A program made the position numbers and the translations under genes. From assembly GCF_000219625.1 (NCBI RefSeq), contig NC_018217.1, positions 1,116,001-1,180,000 of the forward strand: a stretch of DNA of 64,000 nt, read 5' to 3'. Below, piece by piece: positions 45,334 through 58,809 of this stretch. Each line of letters starts with the position of its first letter. Within the stretch, counting starts at the first letter, position 1. The stretch comes from Zymoseptoria tritici IPO323. Its lineage: Eukaryota; Ascomycota; Dothideomycetes; Mycosphaerellales; Mycosphaerellaceae. Below the pieces are notes generated by a model. That model saw only the letters and a program-made list of their open reading frames with translations, was not told where the DNA came from and did no database searches.

Positions 45334-48300
45334 GGTTATAAGCCCGGACAGCGTTTCCGCGGTTTTAATAGCTAAAATAGATTTTGTAACGATTATAAGC
45401 CTAACCGAGAGATCGAATACGAATGTTAATCGATAAACATTAAGTAGTATTATTACCTAGAGCCTTTTAAAACTTCTATATGCCCTCGTAGCTCGTCGCA
45501 GGACGTATACTAAACCTACGAGATGTTTCTTTATAGGAACTTGTCTACGCGACGTAAAATAATTACGGTATTTAACGGGACAATACTATTAAATTTAAGA
45601 ACCTAATTTACGATTACGTAGTATAAAACGAGGACGAGGCGATAGACGATTAAAGCGATTAAAGCGATTAAAGCGACTACGAATAACTTAATACGATAAT
45701 ACTTTATACGAATACTAGTTACTCGGTAGGGACACGTTATAAAATTTTTAAACCTAATTTCGACTAAATTAATTAGACATTAACGACATAGGGTCTCTAA
45801 TCTCTCTAATCCCGGGAAAAAACTCTTACCTATTATTAACTACGACCGACACGATAGCTAAACTACCGCCTAACGAGACTACTAAAGTACGTAAAAGACG
45901 CCTCTAATCTATGAGAGACTTAAGTTAAAAGTACCGGGACAAGAAGAAAGAATAAGAACGATAAGCTACTACTACCGCTAAACGAGCGCGAGAGAACTAA
46001 CGACGACTTAAAGTATAGCGACAAACTACTCTTACTTAGAAGCAACAAAAGACTTTCTTATTACTTAAATATAGAGGAACTAAGGTCCTACGTTAATACT
46101 TTAACGTCGATATAACCGACAACGTAATTCTAGTAACTACTACTAAAGGGGTAAAAGGCGATAAGAATTCTATATACCTACTAAAAAATCTAAAATCTAA
46201 GCGCCGTACCGAGGCTATAATTACTTTAACTACCGATATACCTACACCGGCTAAGCTATTTACTATTAAACTAAAGACGAAGAAGCCTAAAGACAAAACA
46301 AAGAAACGTAAAAAGCGCGTATTAAAACGCGCTAAACGACTACCTTAGACTAAGGTAAACTCGGCCCTAGAGACAACTAGTAAAAATAACGACGAGAACG
46401 ACAAAGGAGAAGAAGAGGACCTATACGGTACGACCTTAAGCGACGAGTCTAACACGTAAGACATTAAGGTTAAACTAACTTTACGTACGCCCTTACCGAT
46501 TATTAACGAGACGACTCGACGTTTTAGCGCTACCCCGATTAACGACATTATCTATACGTCTATAATGCTACTAAAAAGGTAACCGGCGCGTACGAGCGTA
46601 AGTACGAGTAGGAGCGCTCCGAATACTTCCTCGCGAGCTATTATATCCTCTTCGTAGAAATACCGATAAGCGAAGTAAAAGGCGGCACTCGATTAGAAGA
46701 ACTTTACCGTAGTAAAGAAGTTAAGGAACTCGGATAACTACACCGATTAGTATAACTTACTTAAAATTGTATACCTTTAAGTAGGTATCTCGGACTTCTT
46801 CCTAGGACTCGAAGCCGAGCTATAGCCTATTAAGAGCAATAATATTAATAATGTTAATAACTATATACTCGAATTAGCTAACTAGTAAGGGAAGAACGAG
46901 TCGCTACTCGGTTTTATCTTATCTACGTATAAGTAGTATATATAGGATAAAATTGTTTAGTATACGAAGGCCTATAATGCGCTATTAATTCTCGACATCG
47001 AATATATAAACACTAGAAGCAACATTGCGTAGGAGCGGTTTAATAACCTCCTTAATTATAACTTCGGACTCGCGAAAGATTTTCCTAAATTCCTTCGTAA
47101 ATTTAATAAGAAACATAGCGATCTATATCGCTTACGAGGGGATATTAACTAGAGCGGCGAGAACATAAAGTGTTTCTTCTTCGAAAGATTACTAGGAGAT
47201 TATTTCGCTAACTTCCTATAATTAACCGCATTAACCTTTATAATCGCTAGATATAGTAGACGAGGATCTAGTCGTAACCTAACGTTCGAAGAAATAGCCT
47301 CTCGCGCCGAGGATTACTAGACTAGCATCTCTCGAAACGATGCGACAAAGGATTTAATTAAGAGCCGCTTATTTGCTACCTATAATCCTATAAAGAGAAA
47401 ATTCGACGGTTAAGGAGAACCCCGACTTAGTTAGCTTATCGGTAATCTAAACGCTAAGTATTAATAGAAAGGTTATAAGAAGCATAATTATACGAACGGT
47501 ATATACTAGAAACAGAACAACGAAGAGTACTAGAAGATAAAGAAGTAGCGGATACTAGAGGGTACGTAGCGGGACAACAAGCCTAGGGCGACTAGCTTAA
47601 ACTCGACCGGTGTTTACCCTTAACGACGCTCGTACTTAATATAGGGCGACCCTACCGACGAAGTACTAATAGGAACTAATATTAATACTAGCGTTAGAAT
47701 AGCTACGAAATCGACCGGCAACTTTATAAAGAATATAGTAACATTTAGCGATAATAGTTAACTAGCGGACTTCCGACCTAAACAATCGACGATCTTCCTA
47801 TTAAATTTATGCTCTATTTTTATTATATACTATAAGACGGTAAAAGAAGTTAAGCCTAATATTATACCGGTAAAGATTAAGGAATTTACGTTAAAAGAGG
47901 ATAACTAGATTGTCGACATAGGTTCGGAGGAACATATCTATAATAATCTCGCCTACTTCGAGGACTATTAAGAACTCGCTAAACCTATTAAGATTATCGG
48001 CGCTAGTACTAGTTTTTAAATACTCGGTATTAGAAAGGTAACCCTAATAGTTACTTATCTAGGGGGAGTACAAAGGATAGTACTGTCGAAAGCGTACTAC
48101 GTGCCTTAAATAGGGGTTAACTTACTATTAGTCGTACGACTAACTACCGAAGAAACCGGATTCTCTACGATTAAGGGATTATACGCTTTTACGTTCCTAA
48201 AGACTAGACAAGTTATCTGTACTAGTACGTAGCACGGGCATCTCTAGAAACTAGACGTCTTAATCGTACGCTCGTTTCTCTCTACCTAGGCTAATAGCTT

Positions 48301-51216
48301 ACCGGACGATTACTTTACTTCCGCGTTCTTTAATACGAGGACCTTAAATCGATTACCTATTTATGTTTAGCATTAAAGGATAGGATACATAGGTATCTCT
48401 ATTCTACAAGGTTACCTAGATCGGCTAGGTATTAACTATATTAATAGAGATTTTATCTATAAGTCCTACCGACGCATAAAAGCAAAATAAAGGTTCCCTA
48501 AGTTAGAGCCTATACGAGAAATAGAGCGATACGCGAAGATATATATAGACTTAGGAGGATACCTTCCGGACTCTCGTAGTAGAGAAAGATACTACCTTCT
48601 AATAGTCGATAATTTTACCCGATACTCCTAGATATATACGCTAAAATCGAAGTAAGCCGATAAAGTCTACCGATGTTATCGAGACTTCGAACGGCGAATA
48701 GCTACAAAAGGCTAGGTAATTAAGGCGATTCGCGCGGACGGTAGCTTAGAGTTTACCGATATTATAACTAATACTATACGAGCCTATAGGATCGAATTTA
48801 CGATTTCCTCGCTATACGAACTATCGTAAAATAGAGTCGTCGAGCGTAAGTACTAAACGCTATAGAACATTATTTAGTATATAAAATAGGATAGCGCTCT
48901 TTAAAATAAGATATAGCCTAAATTACTAAAGGCTACGATATTTATTAATAATAGATCGCCGACCTCTTTATTAAAGAACATAAAAACGCTATACGAAGCG
49001 CTAACTAGTAATATACCGGAGATCGACTAGATTCGAAGAGTTAGCTATCGCGCGTACAAACTCGTTCTAAAGAGAAAATTCCCGAAGAAATACGATAAAC
49101 GCGCACATTTACGAATACTAGTTAGTTTCGAGGGAACAAATCTCTTCCGCCTATAGGACCCTATTACTAGAAAAGTTAAGCGAGCGCGAGAAGTACTTTT
49201 CGATAAAGACGTACGACTTAACGCTACTACGCTTAAAATGCTAGTACAACTACTACCTCTCTCGGCAAACCTTAATACGCCTAACTACGCCGAAGATATT
49301 ATTCCTAACATTACCGAGAACTACCCGCCTAGTTTCCCTAAATAGTAGGCTATACGGCTTAAGGGGGAGAAATATAGGCGTCTACTAAACGACATTCTAT
49401 TTAATCCTATTTAGCCTATACTAACGCTAACTCCGAATAGACTAACGCTAATTTAAGTACTAACGAATCCTCGACTCCCCTCGATACGCGAATAGGTACT
49501 AATAGTTAACTTTATATATACCGGTACTCGGTCGGCGAACTTAGTATTAATTTTCTATATAGCAAAGCGAGGAGACGTAGATCTAGTCCTTAAAATTAAG
49601 ATCGAGGACGAGAGCGACCCTATTATAATAGAACACTAACCGAGTAATAAAGAGGACGAATCCCTTACGACTATAGTATAACTATCGGAGAGCGACCCTA
49701 TCGTACTAAAGACTATTTACGAGGCGAAGTTATCCCTACATTATTAACAATAGAATATAGTAGTCGACGAAGAGATAAAATCGCTAAAGGACAACGACAC
49801 CTAGGAAATAGTCGATAAAGGTACGGTTACTATACTAATCCTATTAGGAAAATAGGTCTTTACCCTAAAACGAGGTATCGATAATACGATCGAAAGATTT
49901 AAGGTACGATAGGTCGTCCGCGGTTTCGAGCAACGCGAGGGAATTAACTTCTCCGAGACGTTCGCCGCGGTCGTTAAACTAATAAGCTACCGAATCCTAT
50001 TCGTACTCGTAGCAAAGAATAGATAGCATGTCTATTAAATAGATATTAAAACAGCGTTCCTCTACGGCAAAATCGATGCGGAGATTTACGTTAAGCTACT
50101 ACCTAGCTTCGAGATTAAGGGAAAAGTATATAAACTAAAGAAAGCGCTCTACGGACTAAAATAAGTACTAAGGATATAGTATTAAACATTAACGACTACT
50201 TTGCGAGAGTTAGGCTACGAACCCTACCTATATAATTATACGGTCTTTAAGAAGGGATTAATATTAATCCTCGCCTACGTCGATAACCTACTAATCGTAG
50301 GACCTAACCTTAAACAGATTAATTAATTAAAGGAAGACCTATTAAAACGCTTCTAAATAAAGGACATAGGAGAATATAAATTCTTCCTTAGAATTAGTAT
50401 TAAACGGTTAGAGGGTAAGATTCGACTAACGTAAATAGCGCTCTTTAAGGCTATAATAGAGAAATTCGGACTCGTAGACGCTAACCCTACTATAACGCTA
50501 TATGTCTCGAAGGATAGATAGGAGCCTACACCCGAAGGAGAAATCGCGATAGACGTATAACGTCTTAAATATTAATTAATAGTAGGATCCTTAATATATA
50601 GGATGCTAGGAACCCGACTAGACCTTACATTTAGCGTCTTAATAGCTAGTCGATACTACTCAAACCTATTAAAGAAACACTTCGAGTAGGTTAAACAGAT
50701 CCTTTGATATATTCTCGGTACCCTAGATTACGGACTAGAATACGGAGGAGGTAACGATGTTCTTAGATTTAGCGACGTAGAATACGCTAGCGATAGATCT
50801 AATAGCAAATCTATCGGTAGCTACGTATTTACTATCGGTAGAACTATAGTTAGCTAGAGATATAAGAAACAAACGACTATTGCGCTATCGACGGCGGAAG
50901 CTAAGTATACCGTACTTTACTACGCTACTAAAGAAGCCGTATAGTTAAAGAATATACTAGATTTCCTCGGACACCTATAAGAGGTAATAAAATTAAAGGT
51001 CGACAACTAAAGTACTATTCGTATCGCGAACAACCCCAAAATGTACGAAAGGACTAAACATATCTATATTTAATTTTATTATACTCGTTAATTAGTTAAT
51101 AAGAAACTTATCCGAATTAACTATGTCCCTAGACACTTTAATACCTCCGACATCTTTACTAAAGTACTAGATAAGAGGACTTTCGAATTTTATACGCGCG
51201 GACTCGGGATTACTAG

Positions 51217-51545
51217 TGTTAGAAGCACCTCGAGAGGGAATGTAGGCTTGCACCGAAAACAAATAGTTGTAGAATGTAACGAGTCGATTCGATAAGGAAG
51301 GGAATGGACAAGAGCGTCCCTCGAGGCTATGTACCCGCCCTTCGTGTTGCCAAATGCGTCCCTCCGCCTAGACTAGGCACCGGTCGTAGTCTAACGTCCG
51401 CTCGGGGGCTATCGTGCGCCTATAAGGTTCGTCCCTCTACAGGATGTCCTAGTCTAGGCTAGATAAGATAGCACCGGTAATCTGTAGTGCTAGGATAGTC
51501 TAGGTTAGGACAGGTAGGGGGCGTTATCGTAAGGGTGTCCTTATA
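51217..51545 (-). repeat. Gypsy LTR (3' copy relative to transcription)
   Basis: 329 bp, TGTTAGAAGC... to ...TCCTTATA on the plus strand (the terminal CACA of the other copy decayed to TATA). Confidence 0.95.
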
Positions 51546-51781
51546 TTGCCCCCCTCCCCTCTCTGCAACTGACCTTAGTTGCGGTGGAAAATTTACAAGC
51601 TGTTAGCTACTAGATGTCCTAATCTAGAAGGATTTGCAGGTCCGTAGCGCCGCTATATTAATTTAATTCTTCTTCCAAACTTTCTCTCTTCTTTACTAAC
51701 TACTAAAAAGTAAGTAATCTAGGGTAGTGCTAGTATAGTCTAGTTTAGGTCTAGCAAGGCTAACATTAGTGCAGATACACT

Positions 51782-52683
51782 ATGTCTTCCGCCGCCGCGG
51801 CCCTCGTGCGCAACGATTACGCTAAAAAGGTCCGCAACGGGGCTTTTAACTACAATCTGTGCTTTAATTGCATTAAAGACGTTAAGCTAAACAAAGACTT
51901 AACTAAACTGTGCTAGTTAGCGCTAGAGAAGCCTATTAAGGGCATTACTGCTAAATGCGCCGGCTGTCTGGACGACAGAAATGCCGATTGCTTCTAGGTA
52001 GGATATTTCTAGACTGTTCTAGAGTCTTCTAGATCTAGGCTAACCCTAAATAGCTCCCTCTGGCCTATAAGGACGAGTAGGACACTATTAATGCCTAGAT
52101 TTAAGCAGAGTACGCCAATCTGGTAGTAAACGCGGACAATAGGAAGAAGTTAAGGAGCAAGGTGCTCCTATTTGCTAGTTCGATTAAGTTGTATATGCCG
52201 TTCTAGCTTATTTTGGACTAGTATGCTAACAGTTAGCGCCTTAGGGAGCTTAGAAATAGCGTTCGCGGCCCGGAGGGTCTTACTTTGCACTAGGGTACCC
52301 GCGAGTAGGACACGACGGGTTAAAAGGTTAAGAAGCGGGACAGGTCGGCCGCTACTTATATAGAGAAGGCTGTAAGTGTACCGTTCTAGCGCATTTTAGG
52401 CTATGCTAACGCTAGGATGTAGGAGCAGGCTACTGCCGGGACCCCGAGGGCTAAGAGAAGCCGCCTAATTAATCCAAAGGGCGCTATTACGGTCTAGTCG
52501 TTAACAGACAAGCTTAACAAGTACAAGACTGCCTTGCATTATAACAGCAAGGCCCTAGAGAGGTTTAATTCGTACGCTAGGGGTATAGGAAAGACTAACA
52601 GGGAGGCGTTAAAGGCTTTAGTAAGTACTACGGCCGCTTAGGAGCGTAGAGAGGACGCTTCGGACAAGGATAGCGATAATTAA
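51782..52683 (+). pseudogene. Spliced accessory gene antisense to the gypsy pol, broken by TAR codons
   Basis: An ATG at 51782 opens a frame (MSSAAAALVRNDYAKKVRNG) of 72 codons to 51997, then an intron 51998-52053 (56 nt, GTAGGA, CTAAC, TAG) and 209 more codons to TAA at 52681-52683; 281 residues. All internal stops are TAG except one TAA, the products expected of CAG/CAA decay; the frame otherwise stays open with no TGA. Exon 1 has a cysteine pattern (LCFNCIKD, TKLC, KCAGCLDD) resembling a small zinc ribbon; the end is basic helical then acidic. Located between the pol 3' end and the LTR, on the strand opposite to gag-pol. No family recognised. Confidence 0.6.
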
Positions 52684-52910
52684 GCCGGTTTAGTCTAGTT
52701 AGCTCTAGCAGTGTGCAGGGTATAATAGATAACGCCATTACGCAGAGTAATAGGGCCCTTTTAAGTTATAATAGCGCAGAATAGCTTAACGTAGACTAGA
52801 ATAGTCTAGAATAGAAAGCCTTAACGCCTAAATAAAATCCCTAGAATTATTAAAAATGTTAAAGTCTAATATTATAAAGCAAAAAAGGATTAAAAAATTA
52901 ACTAAGGGGG

Positions 52911-55900
52911 TTAGCGTTTTTTCTGGAATTTACCGCGCGCAGTTGGTCCTTTCTAGCCTATTCTGCGCCGGTAGGCCCGCATTGCTGCTGGGCTAATGTT
53001 AACTGCTGCTTCCTAGGAGTTCTCGGACTAGTCGTAGTCTTTCTACTTAATAAGGTACTCCCGATTATTCAGTTCGTCTACACGTTCGGCCAGAATAGCC
53101 TCGACTTCGTATTTATTGTCCTCTCCTACGTCGTATCGCATCATCCTGTCCTGTTTGCGACTAAACTAGTCCGGGATAGATAGTTCTAGCAGAGAAACAT
53201 AGAAGGTTAGGTAGATCTTTAGTAAGTCTAGTAGATCGAGCGTATATGCGACGCGGTTAATAACCGCTTTTACCTTGTAAGGTCTAATGTATTTGTAATC
53301 GAGCTTCGCCGAAGGTCTTAGTAACCTAATGTTGCGTGTATTAAGGTAGACTTCGTCTCCGACGTTAAAGGAGATGTCCTTCCTGTGCTCGTTCGCCTAC
53401 TTAGCTATTTGCTTCTTTGTTTTAGCCAGTCTGACCCGCAGTTTCTTCTAGTTAGAGATAACGCGGTCCGCAAGTTATGCGGCGAACGGGGCTTCTCGTC
53501 TATTCTGGCGTAGTCTGGGCTAGTAGCACCGCTAAGGGTCCTGTATCGTATATGCCTAGAATAGCGTAACCCCTGTTGCGGAGTGTACGCTATTATTATA
53601 CGAGAATTCCGCAGTAGAGAGTAGGGAGGCCTAGTTGTCCTGTTTATAGTTGCAGTATGTGCGAAGATACTGCTCTAGCGTCTGGTTTTAGCGCTCTGTT
53701 TGCCCGTCTGTTTAAGGGTAGAACGCTGTGCTTAGTTTTCGGCGTATGCTAAGGCAGAAACAGAACGTGCTCTAGAACTTTAAGGTTAGGATAGGCCCTT
53801 AATCCGACGTAATCGTAGCTAGTGCGCTATAGAGTCGTACGACTTCCTTTATAAACACCTCTGCGAGCTCTGCTGCGGTAATCGTCTTCTTGCATAGCGC
53901 ATAATAGACTATTTTGGTACATCTGTCTACAATTACTAGGATTAAGTCGTAAGCCTGGCCTAGAAGTATGCTAGGTAGTAGGTCCGTTATAAAGTCTAGC
54001 GTTATATCCTCCTATAGTGTAAGCGATAGTAGCTCTGCGTGTAGTAATCCGTAAGGTTTGTGCCGCCGTAGCTTTGCCCTGCTGCACGCTTAACACGTTC
54101 GTATGTAGTTCTTAACGTATTTCCTTATTTTAGGCTAGTAGAAACTCCTTTGTAGAAGTTCGAGCGTTCGAGAGAAGCCGAAGTGCCCTGCTATAGGGTC
54201 GTCGTAGCATTCCTAAAGCAGTTAGAGTCTTATGCTTCCTTTAGGTACGTAGGCCTTGCCGTTTATATACGCGACTCTATCCTCGTTAGTCTATCGATCT
54301 GCCTAGAAAGCAGGTTCCGCTTAGTCCTTCTCCTCGTTAATCCTGTTAAAGGTCGGATCTTTTAAGAGGGCGCGTTTTAGGCGCGTTTTTAGGTCTAGGG
54401 CGTCCTTTACTGCCCCTACGTGCCTTACTAGTCTATTATAGTCTAGATACGGTTAGAATGCTGTCTAGAGGAGCCGCAAGCTTGCAGACGACTCTTCGTC
54501 TGTAGCCTACCGTCTAGAGTAGTCCTTATCCGTAAGGTTAGGCCTTCTGCTTAGTGCATCCGCCGCCCTATTAGCCTTGCTAGGTCTGTAAATAGTCCTA
54601 AAGTCGATCTGCGATAACTACTCGGCCTATCTAACCTGCCGCCTAGATAAGGTCTTAGTCGTTATAAGAGTTTGTAGGTTTGCATAATCCGTTAGTAGTT
54701 CGACCTAGTATCGAGCCCCCTCTAGGTATTATCTAAAGTGCTTAAAGGAGTCTACGACTGCTAATAGCTTAGCGTCTTCCGTAACGTAGTTCCGTTCTGC
54801 TGCGATTATCTTTCGTAAGAAGTATAATATAGGGAACTACTGCGTCTTGCCGTAGTCTTCATATAGTTAGCTTAGGATGCCCGAGATTGCCTCGCCTAAG
54901 GCGTTAGTTTCTACCCTACAGGGTAGTTCTAGGTTAAAATAGCGTAGGATAGGAGCTTCTGAGAATCTTTTCCGCAATTTATTAAAGGAAAGTATAGCTT
55001 GCTCGTCGAGCTCTAAGTATGCTCGTTCCTTCTTGCGTTAGTTTGCTGCCTTTTTCCCCTCCGTGTAGTGGTTAAGTGCCGCAGCGAGGCGTAAGAAACC
55101 CTTAATAAAGCGCCTATAGTAGTTCGCGAAGCCGATAAAGACCCTAATGTTATGTATTAACCGGGGAAGTAGCTACTCCTAGACCGATCTAACCTGTTCT
55201 AGGTCGATCTCTAGCCTATTATATGTAATAACGTACCCGAGGTAGTTAACGCGGTCCTTATAGAAATCGTACTTAGACAGGTTAGCGTACAACTTATGTT
55301 TCCGGAGGCGCTCTAGCACCTCCCGGACGTAGCCCTCGTGCTCCTTTACCGTTTTAGAGTATATAAGGATGTCGTCGAGGTAAACAACATAGAACACGTC
55401 GATTAGCCCTACTAATACGCTGTTAATAAAGTTTTAGAACACCGCAGGGGCATTGCAGAGCCCGAAGGGCATTACGGTGTATTCGAAATAGCCGTATCTG
55501 GTCTAGAAGGCTGTTTTCCACTTGTCGCCTTCCCGGATACGGACACAGTAGTACGCATAGCGGAGGTCTATCTTCGTAAAGTACCTAGCGCCGGCTAGCT
55601 AGTCTATTAACTCGGAAATTAAGGGAAGACCCCCCTTGTTCTTTACCGTAACCGCATTTAGGCCGCGGTAGTCGATATAGAGGCAGAGTGTGTTGTCCTT
55701 TTTCCTCGCGAAGAGGATTAGTGCGCCCGCCGAGGACGTCGAGCGGCGAATAAAGCTACTCTTTAGATGTTTAGGGAGCTGCTTGCGCATTGCATCTATC
55801 TCTGCCTCCGACAGAGCGTATATAGGGCTAAATAGGACCCTTGCTCCCTTAACTAGGTCGATCCTAAGATCGTGCGGTCTATGCGGTGCTAACTTGCTAG

Positions 55901-56500
55901 CTAACTCCTCCGAAAAGACGTCGGAGAAGTTAGAGTACGCCGTTAGGATACTATTCTAGTCTAGTTCGAGTCTATCCTCGACCTCTTAGATCGATATAAT
56001 ATAAAGAGCTGCCTCGACTTTACTAAGATACTCCCGGTAGAACCTGTCCGGGGATACTACCGCTATCGCTTAACGCTTTTAAGGTTTCTGCCTCTAGAAG
56101 ACCTTCTTTAGAGCGAAGTTAACACCCGGGTTGTACTTCTTAAGCTAGGGCATGCCGAGTACGACTTCGAAACCGTAAATACGTCCTACCTTAAACGTGT
56201 CTACGCACCCCTGCGTCTTGCTAGAGGTGTCTACAGCCTTATAGGAGTTTCTCGTTTCTCTAAAGACCTGTAGGCTCTAGCTATTTAGAGTTAGGTACTT
56301 TGTCTAGGTAGATAGCTTAGAAACCGTCTACCCTATTTCCTTTGCTAGTATAGAATCGTAGAAGTTGTCCTAGGCGCTGCTATTAATTAGGCCCCGGACC
56401 TTTCTAGACTCCCCTAGGCCGTTTAGCGTTAACTCGACGCTAATTAGGCGCCCTTGCTAGGCGCGGCGCTTTCCTAGCTTAGCCGAGCGCCGCTAATCCT
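52911..56500 (-). pseudogene. Gypsy pol with chromodomain, broken
   Basis: Pieces of protease-RT-RNase H-integrase-chromodomain read in one minus-strand frame with TAG/TAA interruptions; the upstream limit is approximate. RT: GALILFARKKDNTLCLYIDY and the intact VVYLDDILIYSK at 55397-55356. Integrase: VDRCTKIVYYALCKKTI, then TDGQTER and NNSVHSATGV-type blocks near 53,600-53,950. The C-terminal chromodomain reads YEVEAILAERVDELNNREYL then IK-stop-KDY where a tryptophan is expected (TGG to TAG). Chromodomains direct integration to heterochromatin. Confidence 0.85.
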
Positions 56501-56519
56501 TATTATAGAGGACTTAGCC

Positions 56520-57640
56520 TACCTAAGCAATAGCGTCTACTTAGGGGGCGTCTCTTTCCCCGAATCCTTCTATAGGTGCTAGTTAGTGCAGTCGCGGCGG
56601 ATATGCCCGACCTGTTAGTATCCGTAGCACGTAGCCTTAGAGGGGGCCTTCGGGTTCTGTTCGCTATCGCTAGTCCTTGCCTTCTTACCGTCCGGAGCAG
56701 CAGAGCTGTCGCTAGGGCGCTTCTTCGCCTACTTAGCGGACCTTTTAGTAGCCTGCCTCTTACGAGCCTCCTGTTTAGAGCCCTTATTAGTACAGTAGGC
56801 CTTTTTAGCCCTTTCCTCGGCGTCTACTAGGTTTAGTAGGGCAGTAGGGTAGTTCGAGAGGCGGTTGCGAAGGATCTATAGAAGGGCGCTATAGAACCTA
56901 AGGATCTTCTTGTTATCGTCCCTTTTATCGAGCTCCTTCTAGAGTGTCTTTAGCTCCTCGAGGAGTTCTTCCGGCGTACGGTTACCTAGGGTAATCTTTT
57001 TTAGCTTCTCGTAGGCCTTCTCGCGCTGTTCGGTCTTTATGCCTATCGAGTTAAGCATAACCTCCTTTATTATAGACTAGGTTAGCTTAGACTAGTTGTT
57101 AAGGCCGTCGACGTAGTGTTCCTAGTAGTCTTGCTAGAGCTTTCCTATATAGTCGGCAGCAAAGTCGACCTTGCGGTCTTTGCGTTCGGCGAATCCTTTG
57201 TGTTATCTAAAGGCTCTTTCGAGGGCTCGGACCTAGTTGTCGTAGCTCGCACACGACTTGCCCTTAAAGACTAGTAGCTCCTTTAACTTAGGGAGGTTAT
57301 CCCTCGTTTTAGTATGCTAGTTAGGTTCGGAGAAGAGGTAGCGGAGGGTAGCCGTCCTTAGGTTCCTTTCTAGCGTAGGATAGTCTAGTTCGGTATAGAG
57401 TTCCTTAATCTTCTACTAAAGGGTTAAGAACTCGAAGGTAGCGCAGGCGACTTCGTTATTATGCTCCCGGGTAGCCCTTTCTTCCGCGGTCTCTCCCGAG
57501 CTAGGCTAGTTAAGAAGGTTAACGTCCTATAGCTAACTAGTAGGCGTAGCCGATAGCTTAGTAGAGGAAGCGCTCGCCTACTGTCGGGCGGAGGTATTAG
57601 GAAGGGAATCGTCCTAACGACGGGTAACCTTTAGAGCTAT
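56520..57640 (-). pseudogene. Gypsy gag region, broken
   Basis: Approximate limits. A CCHC zinc knuckle is recognisable near 56,629-56,588 (CYGY, then QVGHIRRDC; the second cysteine reads tyrosine). It lies in a different frame from the RT, as is common in Ty3/gypsy elements that use frameshifting. No intact start codon was found near the 5' LTR. Confidence 0.6.
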
Positions 57641-57688
57641 GTCAGTAGTTTTTAGTATAGTTGTACGGTTGTTTTTAATCGAATCGAA

Positions 57689-58017
57689 TATTAGAAGCAC
57701 CTTAAGAGGGAATGTAGGCTTATACCGAAAACAAATAGTTGTAGAATGTAACGAGTCGATTCGATAAGGAAGGGAATAGACAAGAGCGTCCCTCGAGGCT
57801 ATGTACCCGCCCTTTATGTTACTAAATACATCCCTCCGCCTAGACTAGGTACCGGTCGCAGTCTAACGTCCGCTCGGGGGCTATCGTACGCCTATAAGGT
57901 TCGTCCCTCTACAGGATGTCCTAGTCTAGGCTAGATAAGATAGCACCGGTAATCTGTAGTGCTAGGATGGTCTAGGTTGGGACAGGTGGGGGGCGTTATC
58001 GTGAGGGTGTCCTCACA
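57689..58017 (-). repeat. Gypsy LTR (5' copy relative to transcription)
   Basis: 329 bp, TATTAGAAGC... to ...TCCTCACA; the first bases TG have decayed to TA. Differences from the other LTR are about twenty, all transitions. Confidence 0.95.
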
Positions 58018-58035
58018 ACTAGACTAGATCCGGAC

Positions 58036-58809
58036 GGCCGAACAGACTGCACCTTCACGCGGTGGCCGTCGTAAGTACCTTCCTTAGAAGGGAAACTAAG
58101 ACAGTCTGGAAGAAACCTCCTCGAAAACCTCTCGAATCCGCCCGAAATCCTTCTTGAAATCCGCCTCGAAACTTCTCGAAATCCGCCTCGAAATACGAGC
58201 TACAACAGAACAACAGCACGATTCGAACGAATAGCCCTCTACGCTACGAACGAGAAGAAGAAAGAAGCAGTCTACTCTACCCTATACGCGTACCTCCTCG
58301 AAATCCGAATCGAAATCGCATGTCCCTTCTCTAGAGACTTCGTCGCCTTCGAAAGGAAGCATATATACACTTTAAAGAGCTGGAACTCGGTAGAATCTAT
58401 AACTCTGCGATTAACCTGCGTTGTCGTAGATAGAACTGCTACTACGATACTACAAAGGCATATTAAGGACAAGAGAAGGCAGCGAGTTAGACAGCTGCTT
58501 CTGCATCTCTTTCGAATTCGTAGCGTGCGTACGTGCGAAGCGGAAGGATCCGCTAAAAATTCTGCAAAAAGCTTAGCGCGAAAATTCTGCAGCCTTAGGC
58601 CGCAGCAACACTCGTTTAATTTCCTTTGTCTCGCATTTGTTTAAAGTCCTTTAGCATTGCCTTAGGCACGGGGTTTCCCCTAAGGTTAAAGAATACCGAA
58701 GAATTTAATTGTAAATAGATCTACTGCCTTGCCCTTAGGGCAAGGCCGTCCTACATAGTCTTGGACTCCGAAAGGACGTAAATGGAACAAACAAACAAAC
58801 AACAAACAA
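58036..58809 (+). mobile_element. 774-bp insertion with 16-bp target duplication, SINE/LINE-like
   Basis: TAGACTAGATCCGGAC occurs at 58020-58035 and 58810-58825, on either side of sequence foreign to the copia reading frame. Joining across it restores the gag-pol frame. The 3' end before the second copy is ACAA-rich (AACAAACAAACAACAAACAA), as in non-LTR retroposons. The body has no long ORF; 58,110-58,330 contains a degenerate repeat of CTCGAAATCCGC. A TTCGAAC motif near 58,214 is a weak B-box candidate. Family unknown. Confidence 0.65.

Larger units (their letters stand above)
51217..58017 (-). mobile_element. Ty3/gypsy chromovirus nested in the copia element
   Basis: 6,801 bp, with 329-bp LTRs and the TSD ACTAG at 51212-51216 and 58018-58022. 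Coding is on the minus strand: gag zinc knuckle near 56,600, reverse transcriptase near 55,170-55,800, RNase H, integrase near 53,450-54,000, and a chromodomain at about 53,000-53,120. A purine tract lies next to the left LTR on the minus strand (GAGAGGGGAGGGGGG), as expected for a 3' LTR there. Integration sites follow the C-terminus of copia pol. Many TGG and CAG codons have become TAG. Confidence 0.95.

Noticed and set aside
46093..46548. Two minus-strand ORFs inside copia
   Set aside because: The plus strand has one consistent gag-pol frame with TAR-only stops; these are antisense shadows.
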